Shown here piece after piece: positions 1-5,620 of a DNA stretch of 5,718 bases. This DNA is from Nitriliruptorales bacterium. Lineage in GTDB: Bacteria; Actinomycetota; Nitriliruptoria; Euzebyales; Egibacteraceae. The position numbers and the translations under genes are program-made. How positions within the stretch are numbered: position 1 is the stretch's first letter; each line of letters begins with the position of its first letter. The notes beneath the pieces were generated by a model that saw nothing but the letters and a program-made list of their open reading frames with translations, had not been told where the DNA came from and ran no database searches. The stretch is taken from the NCBI GenBank assembly GCA_007133145.1, contig SLNF01000253.1, positions 1 through 5,718 on the forward strand. The letters are read 5' to 3'.

Positions 1-2
1 CG

Positions 3-464
3 ACGCTGCTCGGCAACGTCCTGCACTGGAAGGAGTCGATGCTCGCGCGGCAGTCGCCGGCGCTGCCCGCCGAGGGTGGCCTCGCGAAGAAGGTCAAGCC
101 GCTCTACCGCCTCGGTGAGCGGGAGATGGCCGCCTACTGCGTCATCCGCGGTCTCGACTACGTCGTCGAGGAGTGCCCGCTCGTCGCCGGCAACACCGTG
201 CTGCGCTACAAGGAGGCCCTCAACAGCCTCGAGGAGCACGCGCCCGGCACGAAGGCGGCCTTCCTCTTCGGCTACCTCGACCGCGTGCGCGACGCCCGGT
301 TCGGCGACGCCGACGAGGGCGGCGGCGAGGGCATGCGCGCCTGCACCTCCTGCGGGATGCCCACGGCCACGCCTCGGGAGTACCAGAGCGACGAGGAGGT
401 GCGCTGCGCGTTCTGCCGCGCCCAGGGGCGCATCCTCGAGGTCGTCGAGCGGCGGTCGGCGTGA
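3..464 (+). CDS. TtuA/Ncs6-type tRNA 2-thiolation enzyme (TIGR00269-like), 5'-truncated by window edge
   Basis: The C-terminal 153 residues of a tRNA 2-thiouridine synthase of the TtuA/Ncs6 class; the reading frame is open to the left edge, so the ATG at 39 is internal. The family adenylates a tRNA uridine with an N-terminal PP-loop domain (outside the window) and replaces oxygen by sulfur using an Fe-S cluster. Visible are the VVEECP segment (Cys at fragment residue 58, probably the third cluster-binding cysteine), the family block NTVLRYKEALNSLE followed by PGTKAAFLFGYL, and a C-terminal zinc ribbon with two CxxC pairs (C114/C117 and C135/C138), the first in CTSCGMPT. TtcA-type (s2C32) enzymes lack this ribbon, which argues against TtcA. 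The stop overlaps the GTG of trmI by 4 nt, so the two are probably cotranscribed and translationally coupled. Position 54 (TtuA role) is favoured by this neighbour, but position 34 (Ncs6 role) cannot be excluded. Confidence 0.85.
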   Translation, partial: TLLGNVLHWKESMLARQSPALPAEGGLAKKVKPLYRLGEREMAAYCVIRGLDYVVEECPLVAGNTVLRYKEALNSLEEHAPGTKAAFLFGYLDRVRDARFGDADEGGGEGMRACTSCGMPTATPREYQSDEEVRCAFCRAQGRILEVVERRSA

Positions 465-1291
465 GCGAGGCCGCGCCCGTGGCGCCCCGCCCGCCCGGGC
501 ATCCCGACCCCCTCGCCGACGGCGAGCGCGTCCTGCTCATCGACCGCAAGGGGCGACGCTACCTCACGACGCTGCAGGCCGGGCAGGCCTACCACTACCA
601 CGGCGGTGCCGTCGCCTACGACGACATCATCGGCCGGCCGGAGGGCTCACGCGTCCGCAGCGCCAAGGGCACGAGCCTGCTCGTGCTGCGCCCGACCGCC
701 GCGGACTGGACGCTCAAGGGCAAGCGCGGCGCGCAGGTCGTCTACCCCAAGGACCAGGCGATGATCGTCGGCCTCGCCGACATCGGCCCCGGCGCGGAGG
801 TCGTCGAAGCCGGCGCGGGCTCCGGCGCGCTCACGAGCGCGCTGCTGCGCGCCGTCGGGCCCTCAGGCCGGGTGGTGAGCTTCGAGCTGCGCGACGACCA
901 CGCCGACATCGCCGAGCGCAACGTCACCGAGCGCTTCGGCGGCGCCCCACCCAACTGGGACCTGCGCCGCGGCGACGTCGCCGAGGGGCTCGCCGGTCTG
1001 TCCTGCGACCGGCTCGTCCTCGACCTGCTCGAGCCCGATCGCGTCGTCGACGCGGCGCTGGCCGTCCTGCGCCCCGGGGGCCTCCTCTGCGCCTACACCC
1101 CGACGGTGCCGCAGGTCATGCGGCTGCGCGGGGCCCTCGACGCCGACGCCCGCTGGGGCCACGCCGAGACCGTCGAGACGCTCGTGCGCGGCTGGCACGT
1201 CGATGGCCTCGCGGTGCGCCCCAACCACCGGATGGTCGCCCACACCGCGTTCCTGTCGACCGCCCGCCGCCTGGCCGACGAGCCTGACTGA
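461..1291 (+). CDS. trmI: tRNA (adenine-58-N1)-methyltransferase TrmI
   Basis: A 276-residue SAM-dependent methyltransferase that forms m1A58 in the tRNA T-loop; bacterial TrmI acts as a homotetramer in the cytoplasm. The length matches the mycobacterial enzyme (about 280 aa), and from my memory of Rv2118c the similarity runs the whole length. Residues 1-85 form the small beta-rich N-terminal domain. VVYPKDQA (93-100) leads into the Rossmann fold. Motif I is VVEAGAGSGAL (114-124), the acidic ribose-binding residue is probably E142 in VVSFE, GDV (171-173) lies near the adenine, and VLDLLEP (186-192) carries the likely catalytic D188. The C-terminal signature is AVRPNHRMVAHTAFL (251-265). The GTG start overlaps the upstream stop (GTGA) and has no convincing Shine-Dalgarno sequence, consistent with coupling. 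GTG at 479 is a possible alternative start. The family assignment is secure. Confidence 0.95.
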   Translation: MSEAAPVAPRPPGHPDPLADGERVLLIDRKGRRYLTTLQAGQAYHYHGGAVAYDDIIGRPEGSRVRSAKGTSLLVLRPTAADWTLKGKRGAQVVYPKDQAMIVGLADIGPGAEVVEAGAGSGALTSALLRAVGPSGRVVSFELRDDHADIAERNVTERFGGAPPNWDLRRGDVAEGLAGLSCDRLVLDLLEPDRVVDAALAVLRPGGLLCAYTPTVPQVMRLRGALDADARWGHAETVETLVRGWHVDGLAVRPNHRMVAHTAFLSTARRLADEPD

Positions 1292-1317
1292 CCGCGGAGG
1301 GCAGCGCAGGTCGCTCC

Positions 1318-1323
1318 TATACT
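1318..1323 (+). promoter_or_regulatory. Candidate -10 box for arc
   Basis: TATACT is one of the few A/T-rich hexamers in this GC-rich stretch and matches the TANNNT actinobacterial -10 pattern. It lies 47 nt before the arc start, inside the 79-nt trmI-arc gap. No good -35 hexamer sits 16-18 nt upstream (the sequence there is cggagg), so it would be a -10-only promoter. It would allow ARC to be made independently of ttuA-trmI. Readthrough from trmI remains possible, since I see no terminator between the genes. Confidence 0.45.
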
Positions 1324-1357
1324 CGTCGCCGGGGGTCGTTCCTGTTACCCGACGCCC

Positions 1358-1365
1358 GAGGAGGT
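1358..1365 (+). promoter_or_regulatory. Ribosome binding site of arc
   Basis: GAGGAGGT is a near-perfect anti-16S match placed 5 nt before the ATG at 1371. It decides the start: the same frame is open further upstream, to 1203 and through the end of trmI, but none of those upstream starts has a comparable site. Confidence 0.85.
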
Positions 1366-1370
1366 CGGCG

Positions 1371-3128
1371 ATGGCAGACCGCAGTGCCGAGGCCGCCGCG
1401 CTCCGCCAGCAGGTCCGGGCGCTCGAGGAGGAGGCGCAGATCCTGCGCCGCCGCCTCGACGAGGCTCCTGGCCGCATCCGCGCGCTCGAGGAGCGCGTCC
1501 TCGAGGCCAAGCACCAGCTGTCGACCGCGACCGCGCAGAACGCCAAGCTCGTCGAGACGCTGCGCGACGCCCGCGAGCAGATCGTCCAACTCAAGGAGGA
1601 GGTCGAGAAGCTCTCGAGCCCGCCGGCGACCTTCGGGGTGTTCCTCGGGCGCAGCCCGAGCCAACCCGCCGAGACCGCAGCCGAGGACGACGCCAGCGAG
1701 GTCGTCGAGGTCTTCGCCCAGGGGCGCAAGATGCGGGTCTACGCCGCGGGCGGCGTCAACGTCGACGCGCTGCGCGCTGGCCAGGAGGTCATCCTCAACG
1801 ACGCCCTCAACGTCGTCGAGGCCGGCGACTACGAGACCGTCGGCGAGGTGATGTCGCTCAAGGAGCGCCTCGACGGCGACCGGCTGCTCGTGCTCAACCA
1901 CACCGACGACGAGCAGGTCGTGCGGATCGCCGATCCGCTCACCGACATGCCGCTCCGCGCCGGCGACACCCTCCTCGTCGAGCCGCGCTCGGGCTATGCC
2001 ATCGAGCGTCTGCCCCGCCCTGAGGTCGAGGAGCTCATCCTCGAGGAGGTCCCCGACGTCGACTACGACGACATCGGCGGGCTCGGCTCGCAGATCGAGG
2101 CCATCCAGGACGCCGTCGAGCTGCCCTTCGTCCACGCCGACCTGTTCCTCGAGCACGACCTCAAGCCGCCCAAGGGCATCCTGCTCTACGGTCCGCCCGG
2201 CTGTGGCAAGACGATGATCGCCAAGGCGGTGGCCTCGAGCCTTGCCCGTCGGGTCGCCGAGAAGGAGGGCCGCGCTGACGCGCGCAGCTACTTCCTCAAC
2301 ATCAAGGGCCCCGAGCTGCTCAACAAGTACGTCGGCGAGACCGAGCGCCAGATCCGCCTCATCTTCCAGCGTGCCCGCGAGAAGGTCGAAGAGGGCTTCC
2401 CCGTCATCGTCTTCTTCGACGAGATGGACTCGATCTTCCGCACCCGCGGCTCCGGGGTCTCGAGCGACGTCGAGACGACGATCGTCCCGCAGCTGCTCAG
2501 CGAGATCGACGGCGTCGAGTCGCTCAAGGACGTCATCGTCATCGGTGCGTCGAACCGTGAGGACATGATCGACCCGGCGATCCTGCGGCCCGGTCGTCTC
2601 GACGTGAAGATCAAGATCGAGCGGCCCGACGCCGAGGCCGCCCGGGAGATCTTCCGCATCTACCTCCACCCGAAGGTGCCGCTGCACCCCGACACCGTGA
2701 AGGCCTACGGCTCGGAGGAGGCCGCCTTCGACGCGCTCATCGACCAGACGTGCAGCCGGATGTACGCCGAATCGGGGGAGAACCGCTTCCTCGAGGTCAC
2801 CTATGCCAACGGTGACAAGGAGATCCTCTACTTCCGCGACTTCAACTCCGGGGCCATGATCGAGAACGTCGTCGCCCGGGCCAAGAAGATGGCGATCAAG
2901 CGCTACCTCGACGAGGGGCAGCGAGGCCTCAAGGAGGACGATCTCGTCAGGGCGATCCGCGACGAGTTCAAAGAGAACGAGGACCTTCCGAACACGACGA
3001 ACCCCGACGACTGGGCGCGGATCAGCGGCAAGAAGGGCGAGCGCATCGTCTACGTCCGCACGCTCGTCGGCGACGAGGCCGAGCCCGGCAAGTCGATCGA
3101 GAACGTCAACACTGGCCAGTACCTCTAG
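1371..3128 (+). CDS. arc: Proteasome-associated AAA+ ATPase ARC/Mpa
   Basis: A 585-residue hexameric ATPase (Mpa in mycobacteria, ARC elsewhere) that binds Pup-tagged proteins through its N-terminal coiled coil and threads them into the 20S proteasome. Visible in order: a heptad-rich coiled coil (about 5-82), two interdomain OB folds (about 85-210), and the AAA+ module with the entry DYDDIGGL (231-238), Walker A GPPGCGKT (274-281), pore loop KYVGE (319-323), Walker B IVFFDE (346-351), sensor 1 in GASNRED (393-399) and arginine-finger region LRPGR (405-409). The C-terminus is TGQYL, with the penultimate tyrosine used by Mpa to dock on the 20S alpha ring. Length fits the family (about 590-610 aa). 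The start is set by a strong ribosome binding site. The gene follows trmI, as in other actinobacteria, but instead of dop-pup-prcBA it is followed by an opposing decayed gene. No truncation or missing key residue is seen. Confidence 0.97.
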   Translation: MADRSAEAAALRQQVRALEEEAQILRRRLDEAPGRIRALEERVLEAKHQLSTATAQNAKLVETLRDAREQIVQLKEEVEKLSSPPATFGVFLGRSPSQPAETAAEDDASEVVEVFAQGRKMRVYAAGGVNVDALRAGQEVILNDALNVVEAGDYETVGEVMSLKERLDGDRLLVLNHTDDEQVVRIADPLTDMPLRAGDTLLVEPRSGYAIERLPRPEVEELILEEVPDVDYDDIGGLGSQIEAIQDAVELPFVHADLFLEHDLKPPKGILLYGPPGCGKTMIAKAVASSLARRVAEKEGRADARSYFLNIKGPELLNKYVGETERQIRLIFQRAREKVEEGFPVIVFFDEMDSIFRTRGSGVSSDVETTIVPQLLSEIDGVESLKDVIVIGASNREDMIDPAILRPGRLDVKIKIERPDAEAAREIFRIYLHPKVPLHPDTVKAYGSEEAAFDALIDQTCSRMYAESGENRFLEVTYANGDKEILYFRDFNSGAMIENVVARAKKMAIKRYLDEGQRGLKEDDLVRAIRDEFKENEDLPNTTNPDDWARISGKKGERIVYVRTLVGDEAEPGKSIENVNTGQYL

Positions 3129-4016
3129 CGGCGACCGCAGGCCGCGGACGGCCGCGGGCCCGACTCCCAGGACGCGGTTGCGGCCTCGCGCCTTGCCGCG
3201 GTTGAGCGCCCGGCCGGCGAGGGCGGCGAGGGCGACGTCGCCGGCGTCGTGGCCGTGGGTGTCGTTGAGGTCCTTGAAGCGGTCGACGTCGAGGAGCGCC
3301 ACGGCCCGCCGGCCGTCCCCGCCTCGCGGCGTCGCTGAGCCCCTCGCGTAGCGCCCCGTCGCCGCCTGTCGGCTCGCGGGGCCGGTGAGGTGGTCGGTGA
3401 GCGCCTAGGTGCGGAAGACCTCCGCGCGCTCGGTCGCGCGGTCGAGCTCCTCGCGGAACCCGAGACTGACCACGACGATGACGAGCGAGATTCCAACGAT
3501 GGCGCGGCCCCGCAGGAGGAACTCGATCGCGCCGGCGACCGGCGCGCCGCGGGCGGCCTCGACGGCGATCGCGCCGACGGCGAGGACGAGCGACAGCGCG
3601 AGGAGCCTGCCGGCAACCCACGCGGTGGTGCGACGTTCGAACGTGAGCAGCGTGAGCAGCAGCAGTGCGCCGAGGGCGCAGTACTGCGCTCCGGTGAGGT
3701 CGAGCAGACGGGGCTCGCGGGACCCCGAGCGGTAGACCATGTCGACGAGCCTCGCAAGCGCGACCGCGGTCGCCACACCGATGAGCACCGGGGTGACGCG
3801 GCTCGCCGGGATCCGTGGGTTGCGCAGCAACGGCGTGCAGGCCAGCAGCACGGCGATCGTTGCCGGGTAGACGTAGGGCAGGAAGGTGTCGCCTGGTTCG
3901 GCGATGGCCCAGTTGCCGGCGGTCACGTCCCCGACGACGAGGATCACGAGCACGTAGGCGTGGCGCTTGCGACGGTCGAGACGCTTGAGCGCGGCATCGA
4001 CGCTCTGCGTGCCCAC
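3129..4016 (-). pseudogene. Decayed membrane-anchored GGDEF (diguanylate cyclase) gene
   Basis: In one minus-strand frame the GTG at 4016 opens a 203-residue stretch ending at a TAG (3407-3405). It has about six hydrophobic segments (roughly residues 20-39, 45-64, 74-94, 110-126, 134-154, 172-187) and a charged linker REELDRATERAEVFRT. Past the TAG, in the same frame, comes typical GGDEF-domain sequence: ALTDHLTGPASR, then VALLDVDRFKDLND and GHDAGDVALAALAG. This joins directly to RALNRGKARGRNRV, which is the extreme C-terminus of such domains. About 80 residues are missing between them (near 3210-3215), including the GGDEF signature, so no c-di-GMP could be made. The frame then has no stop before it enters arc antisense, so the original end is also lost. 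GAG or CAG to TAG is the simplest origin of the stop. The membrane half may still be expressed. The start is uncertain: GTG 4016 has the best ribosome binding site, but ATG 4130 is in frame. Confidence 0.85.
3140..3160. other. GC-rich hairpin just after arc
   Basis: Two CCGCGG hexamers (3142-3147 and 3152-3157) can pair across a 4-nt loop (ACGG), 13 nt after the arc stop. There is no T-tract, so this is not a classical intrinsic terminator. It might still slow or end transcription of arc, or of opposing transcripts. CCGCGG is common by chance in such GC-rich DNA, so support is weak. Confidence 0.25.
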
Positions 4017-4022
4017 CTCGGG

Positions 4023-4027
4023 CCTCC
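4023..4027 (-). promoter_or_regulatory. Ribosome binding site deciding the GTG start of the GGDEF remnant
   Basis: GGAGG on the minus strand ends 6 nt before the GTG at 4016-4014, an ideal spacing. The residues after this GTG (MGTQSVDAALKRLDRRKRHAY) lead straight into the first membrane segment. The 38 residues that the in-frame ATG at 4130 would add are rich in R, P, A and E and look unlike a structured domain. Confidence 0.6.
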
Positions 4028-4122
4028 ATGCGTCACGGTGAGGGGCTCGCACCGCGGCGCGCCGCTGGCCGGGCCGCTCGTCGAGGGCCTCGGTTCGCCC
4101 GTCGGACGTGGTGGCCGGGACG

Positions 4123-5115
4123 TTAGGCATCGCCGGGCGGTCTCCTGCCGGGCGTGCGCTCGGTTCGGGCGAGCGCGGCAGCGACGGCTGCCCGGGTGCG
4201 CAGGGCCTCGCCGATGCTCGCGGTGACGCGCCCGGGCTCCTCGACGATGTCGTGCCAGGTGAACCTCCGCACCGTGTAGCCGGCCGCCACGAGGCGGTTG
4301 AAGCGCTCGGCGTCACGCCGTCGCGCCTCGCCGCTCGTGTGGAAGCGCAAGCCCTCGGCTTCGACGACGACGCCCTCTGAGGCCCACAGCGCGTCGACGA
4401 TGCCGATCTGCCCCTCGGCGTCGCCCACGGCGACGTTCCACGTCGGCGCCGGCAGCCCCGCCTCGGCGAGGAGCCCGTCGAGGGTCCGCTCGAGCCAGGA
4501 GCGGAAGACCGGCGCCGCCCCGGGGGCGGTTGCCGCCCGTAGGGCGTCGAGCCCACCGCGCCCCGGCGCGAGGTCCTCGGCCCGCTGGTGGATCCACCGC
4601 GGCGTCGCCCCGAGGGCGACCGCCTGGTCGAGCAGCTGCAACGTCCGACCAGGCCCCCCGCCGGCCGCGAGGTCGCACAGCGTCCTGGCGAGGCTCGTGA
4701 CGGCGAGCCCACCGGAGGTCAGGACGTCACCGCTCGGCAGGTCGCGGGTCACGTGGACGACGAGGCCGGTGGGCTTGCGGCGGTGACCGTGGGCGAGGGT
4801 GATGTGGACCGCCGTCGGCGGCTCGTCAAGCTCGAGGCCGTGCCAGCACGCGGCGCTCTCGTGGCTCAGCACCCCTTCGGGCCAGCAGGCGAGGTAGCCC
4901 GTCATCGTCTCGTCGGCGGTTCCGGCGGCCGCGCGGAAGCGCCATACGCCCCGGCGCTGCGCGACGACCTCCCCGCGCTCACGCAGGGTCCGCAGCGTCG
5001 ACCGGCTCACCCCGAGCTCGCGTGCCTGCGCGGTCGCGAACTGGCCGTCCTGGGCGGCGGCGGTCTTGCGCAGCGCCGCGACGGCCGCGCGGCGCGCCCC
5101 CCTGTCGTTGCCCAT
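4123..5115 (-). CDS. AbiEi-type winged-helix protein with DUF559/Vsr-like nuclease domain
   Basis: A 330-residue soluble protein. Residues about 15-62 (AAAQDGQFATAQARELGVS through RRGVWRF) form the small winged helix found at the N-terminus of type IV AbiEi antitoxin-like proteins. Residues about 80-150, with GVLSHESAACWHGL and VTSLARTLCDLA, match the middle region of the same families. From about 205 to 295 is a PD-(D/E)XK-like fold of the DUF559/very-short-patch-repair type: E209 in SWLERTL, D241 in IGIVDALW, E252 and E254 in VVVEAEGLRFH, then DAERFNRLVAAGYTVRRFTW. The acidic residues are in the expected order, so it may cut or nick DNA, but substrate and role are unknown. No AbiEii nucleotidyltransferase toxin is beside it. 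The ATG follows GAGGA at 8 nt. It may be cotranscribed with the GGDEF remnant downstream. Such fusions are, to my knowledge, frequent in actinobacteria, often as several paralogues. Confidence 0.85.
   Translation of the reverse strand: MGNDRGARRAAVAALRKTAAAQDGQFATAQARELGVSRSTLRTLRERGEVVAQRRGVWRFRAAAGTADETMTGYLACWPEGVLSHESAACWHGLELDEPPTAVHITLAHGHRRKPTGLVVHVTRDLPSGDVLTSGGLAVTSLARTLCDLAAGGGPGRTLQLLDQAVALGATPRWIHQRAEDLAPGRGGLDALRAATAPGAAPVFRSWLERTLDGLLAEAGLPAPTWNVAVGDAEGQIGIVDALWASEGVVVEAEGLRFHTSGEARRRDAERFNRLVAAGYTVRRFTWHDIVEEPGRVTASIGEALRTRAAVAAALARTERTPGRRPPGDA
4141..4146 (-). promoter_or_regulatory. Alternative ribosome binding site for ATG 4130
   Basis: AGGAGA lies 10 nt before an ATG at 4130-4128 in the frame of the GGDEF remnant. 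Used, it would make that gene overlap the upstream stop (4125-4123) by 8 nt and be translationally coupled to the AbiEi-like gene. The spacing is longer than ideal, and I rank it below the GTG at 4016. Confidence 0.3.
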
Positions 5116-5123
5116 GGGCGGGA

Positions 5124-5128
5124 TCCTC
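5124..5128 (-). promoter_or_regulatory. Ribosome binding site of the AbiEi/DUF559 gene
   Basis: GAGGA on the minus strand lies 8 nt before the ATG at 5115-5113 and supports that start. I found no convincing -10/-35 pair further upstream. Confidence 0.6.
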
Positions 5129-5175
5129 GGCGTGGGAGCGCCGGCCAGCGCGGATCGCTCCGGCGCGGCTGTGGA

Positions 5176-5209
5176 CGGGCGCCCGCCAGGGCTCCGGGCA
5201 GACGCCCGG
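5176..5209. repeat. Palindrome plus hairpin upstream of the AbiEi/DUF559 gene
   Basis: CGGGCGCCCG (5176-5185) is a perfect 10-nt palindrome. Eight nt further on, CCGGGC (5194-5199) and GCCCGG (5204-5209) form a perfect 6-bp stem with loop AGAC. They lie about 60-95 nt before the start codon, where an operator or a leader structure could sit. AbiEi-type antitoxins are known to bind inverted repeats in their own promoters, so autoregulation is conceivable, but GC-rich palindromes also arise by chance. Confidence 0.35.
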
Positions 5210-5346
5210 GTCGAGGCCCCGGCCTGTTCGCAGGTGCGCCGCGTCCGCCCGCCTCGTCGGTCGACTGGCGGTTGCGTGGTCCACTCGGTGCTCGCTAGCT
5301 GTGGTGGGCGGGGTGGTGCGCCAACGGCTCGCTCTGCCGCGCCGTC

Positions 5347-5369
5347 GGCTCACCACCGGTCGGCGAGCC
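5347..5369. repeat. Imperfect hairpin inside the repeat region
   Basis: GGCTCACC (5347-5354) pairs with GGCGAGCC (5362-5369) with one A-C mismatch around a 7-nt loop. It is followed at once by the perfect 12-nt palindrome GCCGCGCGCGGC (5371-5382). The left arm is also one of the direct-repeat cores. Confidence 0.4.
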
Positions 5370-5430
5370 CGCCGCGCGCGGCGAGGTGGGGAGTGTTTGG
5401 GGCGCCCGGTCACGTGCTTGGCTCACCAGG

Positions 5431-5450
5431 TCTCGCCGCGGCCAGCGAGA
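5431..5450. repeat. Small hairpin between repeat copies
   Basis: TCTCGC (5431-5436) and GCGAGA (5445-5450) form a perfect 6-bp stem with an 8-nt loop, placed directly after the diverged repeat copy at 5411-5430. No T-tract follows on either strand. It may be chance in this GC-rich DNA. Confidence 0.3.
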
Positions 5451-5589
5451 GGGCCGCGATCGCCCCCGTTTCGCGCGCTCGGCTCTCCACCGGGGCGCGC
5501 TTGGTTCCCCGGCGTCGCGCGCTTGGCTCCCCACCGTCTCGGCGTCGCGCGCTTGGCTCCCCACCGGGGCCTGCGAGGCTTCTCGCGGC

Positions 5590-5620
5590 GGTGCGGCTGC
5601 ACCGGCCCTCGACTGAGGGC
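5590..5620 (-). terminator. Double-hairpin terminator-like structure
   Basis: Read on the minus strand, 14 nt after the stop at 5637-5635 there is a perfect 6-bp stem with a 4-nt loop (5620-5605: GCCCTC, AGTC, GAGGGC). One nt later comes a perfect 5-bp stem with a 4-nt loop (5603-5590: GGTGC, AGCC, GCACC). No U-tract follows. Tail-less, often tandem GC hairpins are common at gene ends in high-GC actinobacteria, so this probably ends transcripts of the right-edge gene. Confidence 0.5.

Larger units (their letters stand above)
5325..5566. repeat. Degenerate short direct-repeat array
   Basis: Seven copies of a GC-rich unit centred on GGCTC (one copy GGTTC), beginning at 5326, 5347, 5420, 5481, 5503, 5525 and 5555. 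The best copies share GCGCGCTTGGCTCCCCACCG. The last two, 5511-5536 and 5541-5566, are identical over 26 nt at a 30-nt period; the two before are spaced 22 nt and differ at a few positions (GGCTCTCCACCG and GGTTCCCC). Copies further left, such as CACGTGCTTGGCTCACCAGG at 5411-5430, are more diverged. The spacings 21, 22, 22 and 30 do not keep a codon frame, which argues against a coding repeat. Function unknown; binding-site clusters or an intergenic repeat family are possible. Confidence 0.75.

Noticed and set aside
39..464. Start of the TtuA-like gene at ATG 39
   Set aside because: The frame is open back to the window edge and the family needs a large N-terminal PP-loop domain, so this ATG is internal.
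76..1287. 403-codon plus-strand frame over ttuA and trmI
   Set aside because: R/P/A/S-rich translation with no domains; it overlaps two clearly recognised genes in other frames.
1317..3302. 661-codon open frame on the minus strand, antisense to arc
   Set aside because: Only its first about 58 codons are meaningful (the GGDEF remnant). The rest is a D/L/V/E-rich shadow of arc produced by GC-biased codons and has no family features.
3129..3404. A pup gene directly after arc
   Set aside because: No plus-strand frame here gives a small protein ending in GGE or GGQ. The sequence reads as a GGDEF remnant on the other strand.
4054..4065. Terminator after the AbiEi/DUF559 gene
   Set aside because: The 12-nt palindrome GCGGCGCGCCGC has no loop or T-tract and could be chance in GC-rich DNA; too weak to annotate.
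3390..4226. 278-codon plus-strand frame opposite the GGDEF remnant
   Set aside because: Composition of D, R, G, E and A without motifs. The opposing strand shows transmembrane segments and GGDEF-family sequence, so this is a shadow.
5295..5564. 89-codon minus-strand frame with repeated GSQARDA
   Set aside because: This is the complement of the same DNA repeats; it has no ribosome binding site and no recognisable protein features.
5471..5566. CRISPR array
   Set aside because: Copies are spaced only 22-30 nt apart, leaving no room for spacers of normal length, and repeat copies are not uniform. No cas genes are seen.
5325..5566. Plasmid iterons or replication origin
   Set aside because: The 22-nt direct repeats resemble iterons in size, but there is no rep gene, no AT-rich unwinding region and no DnaA-box-like sequence, and the surroundings are chromosomal.
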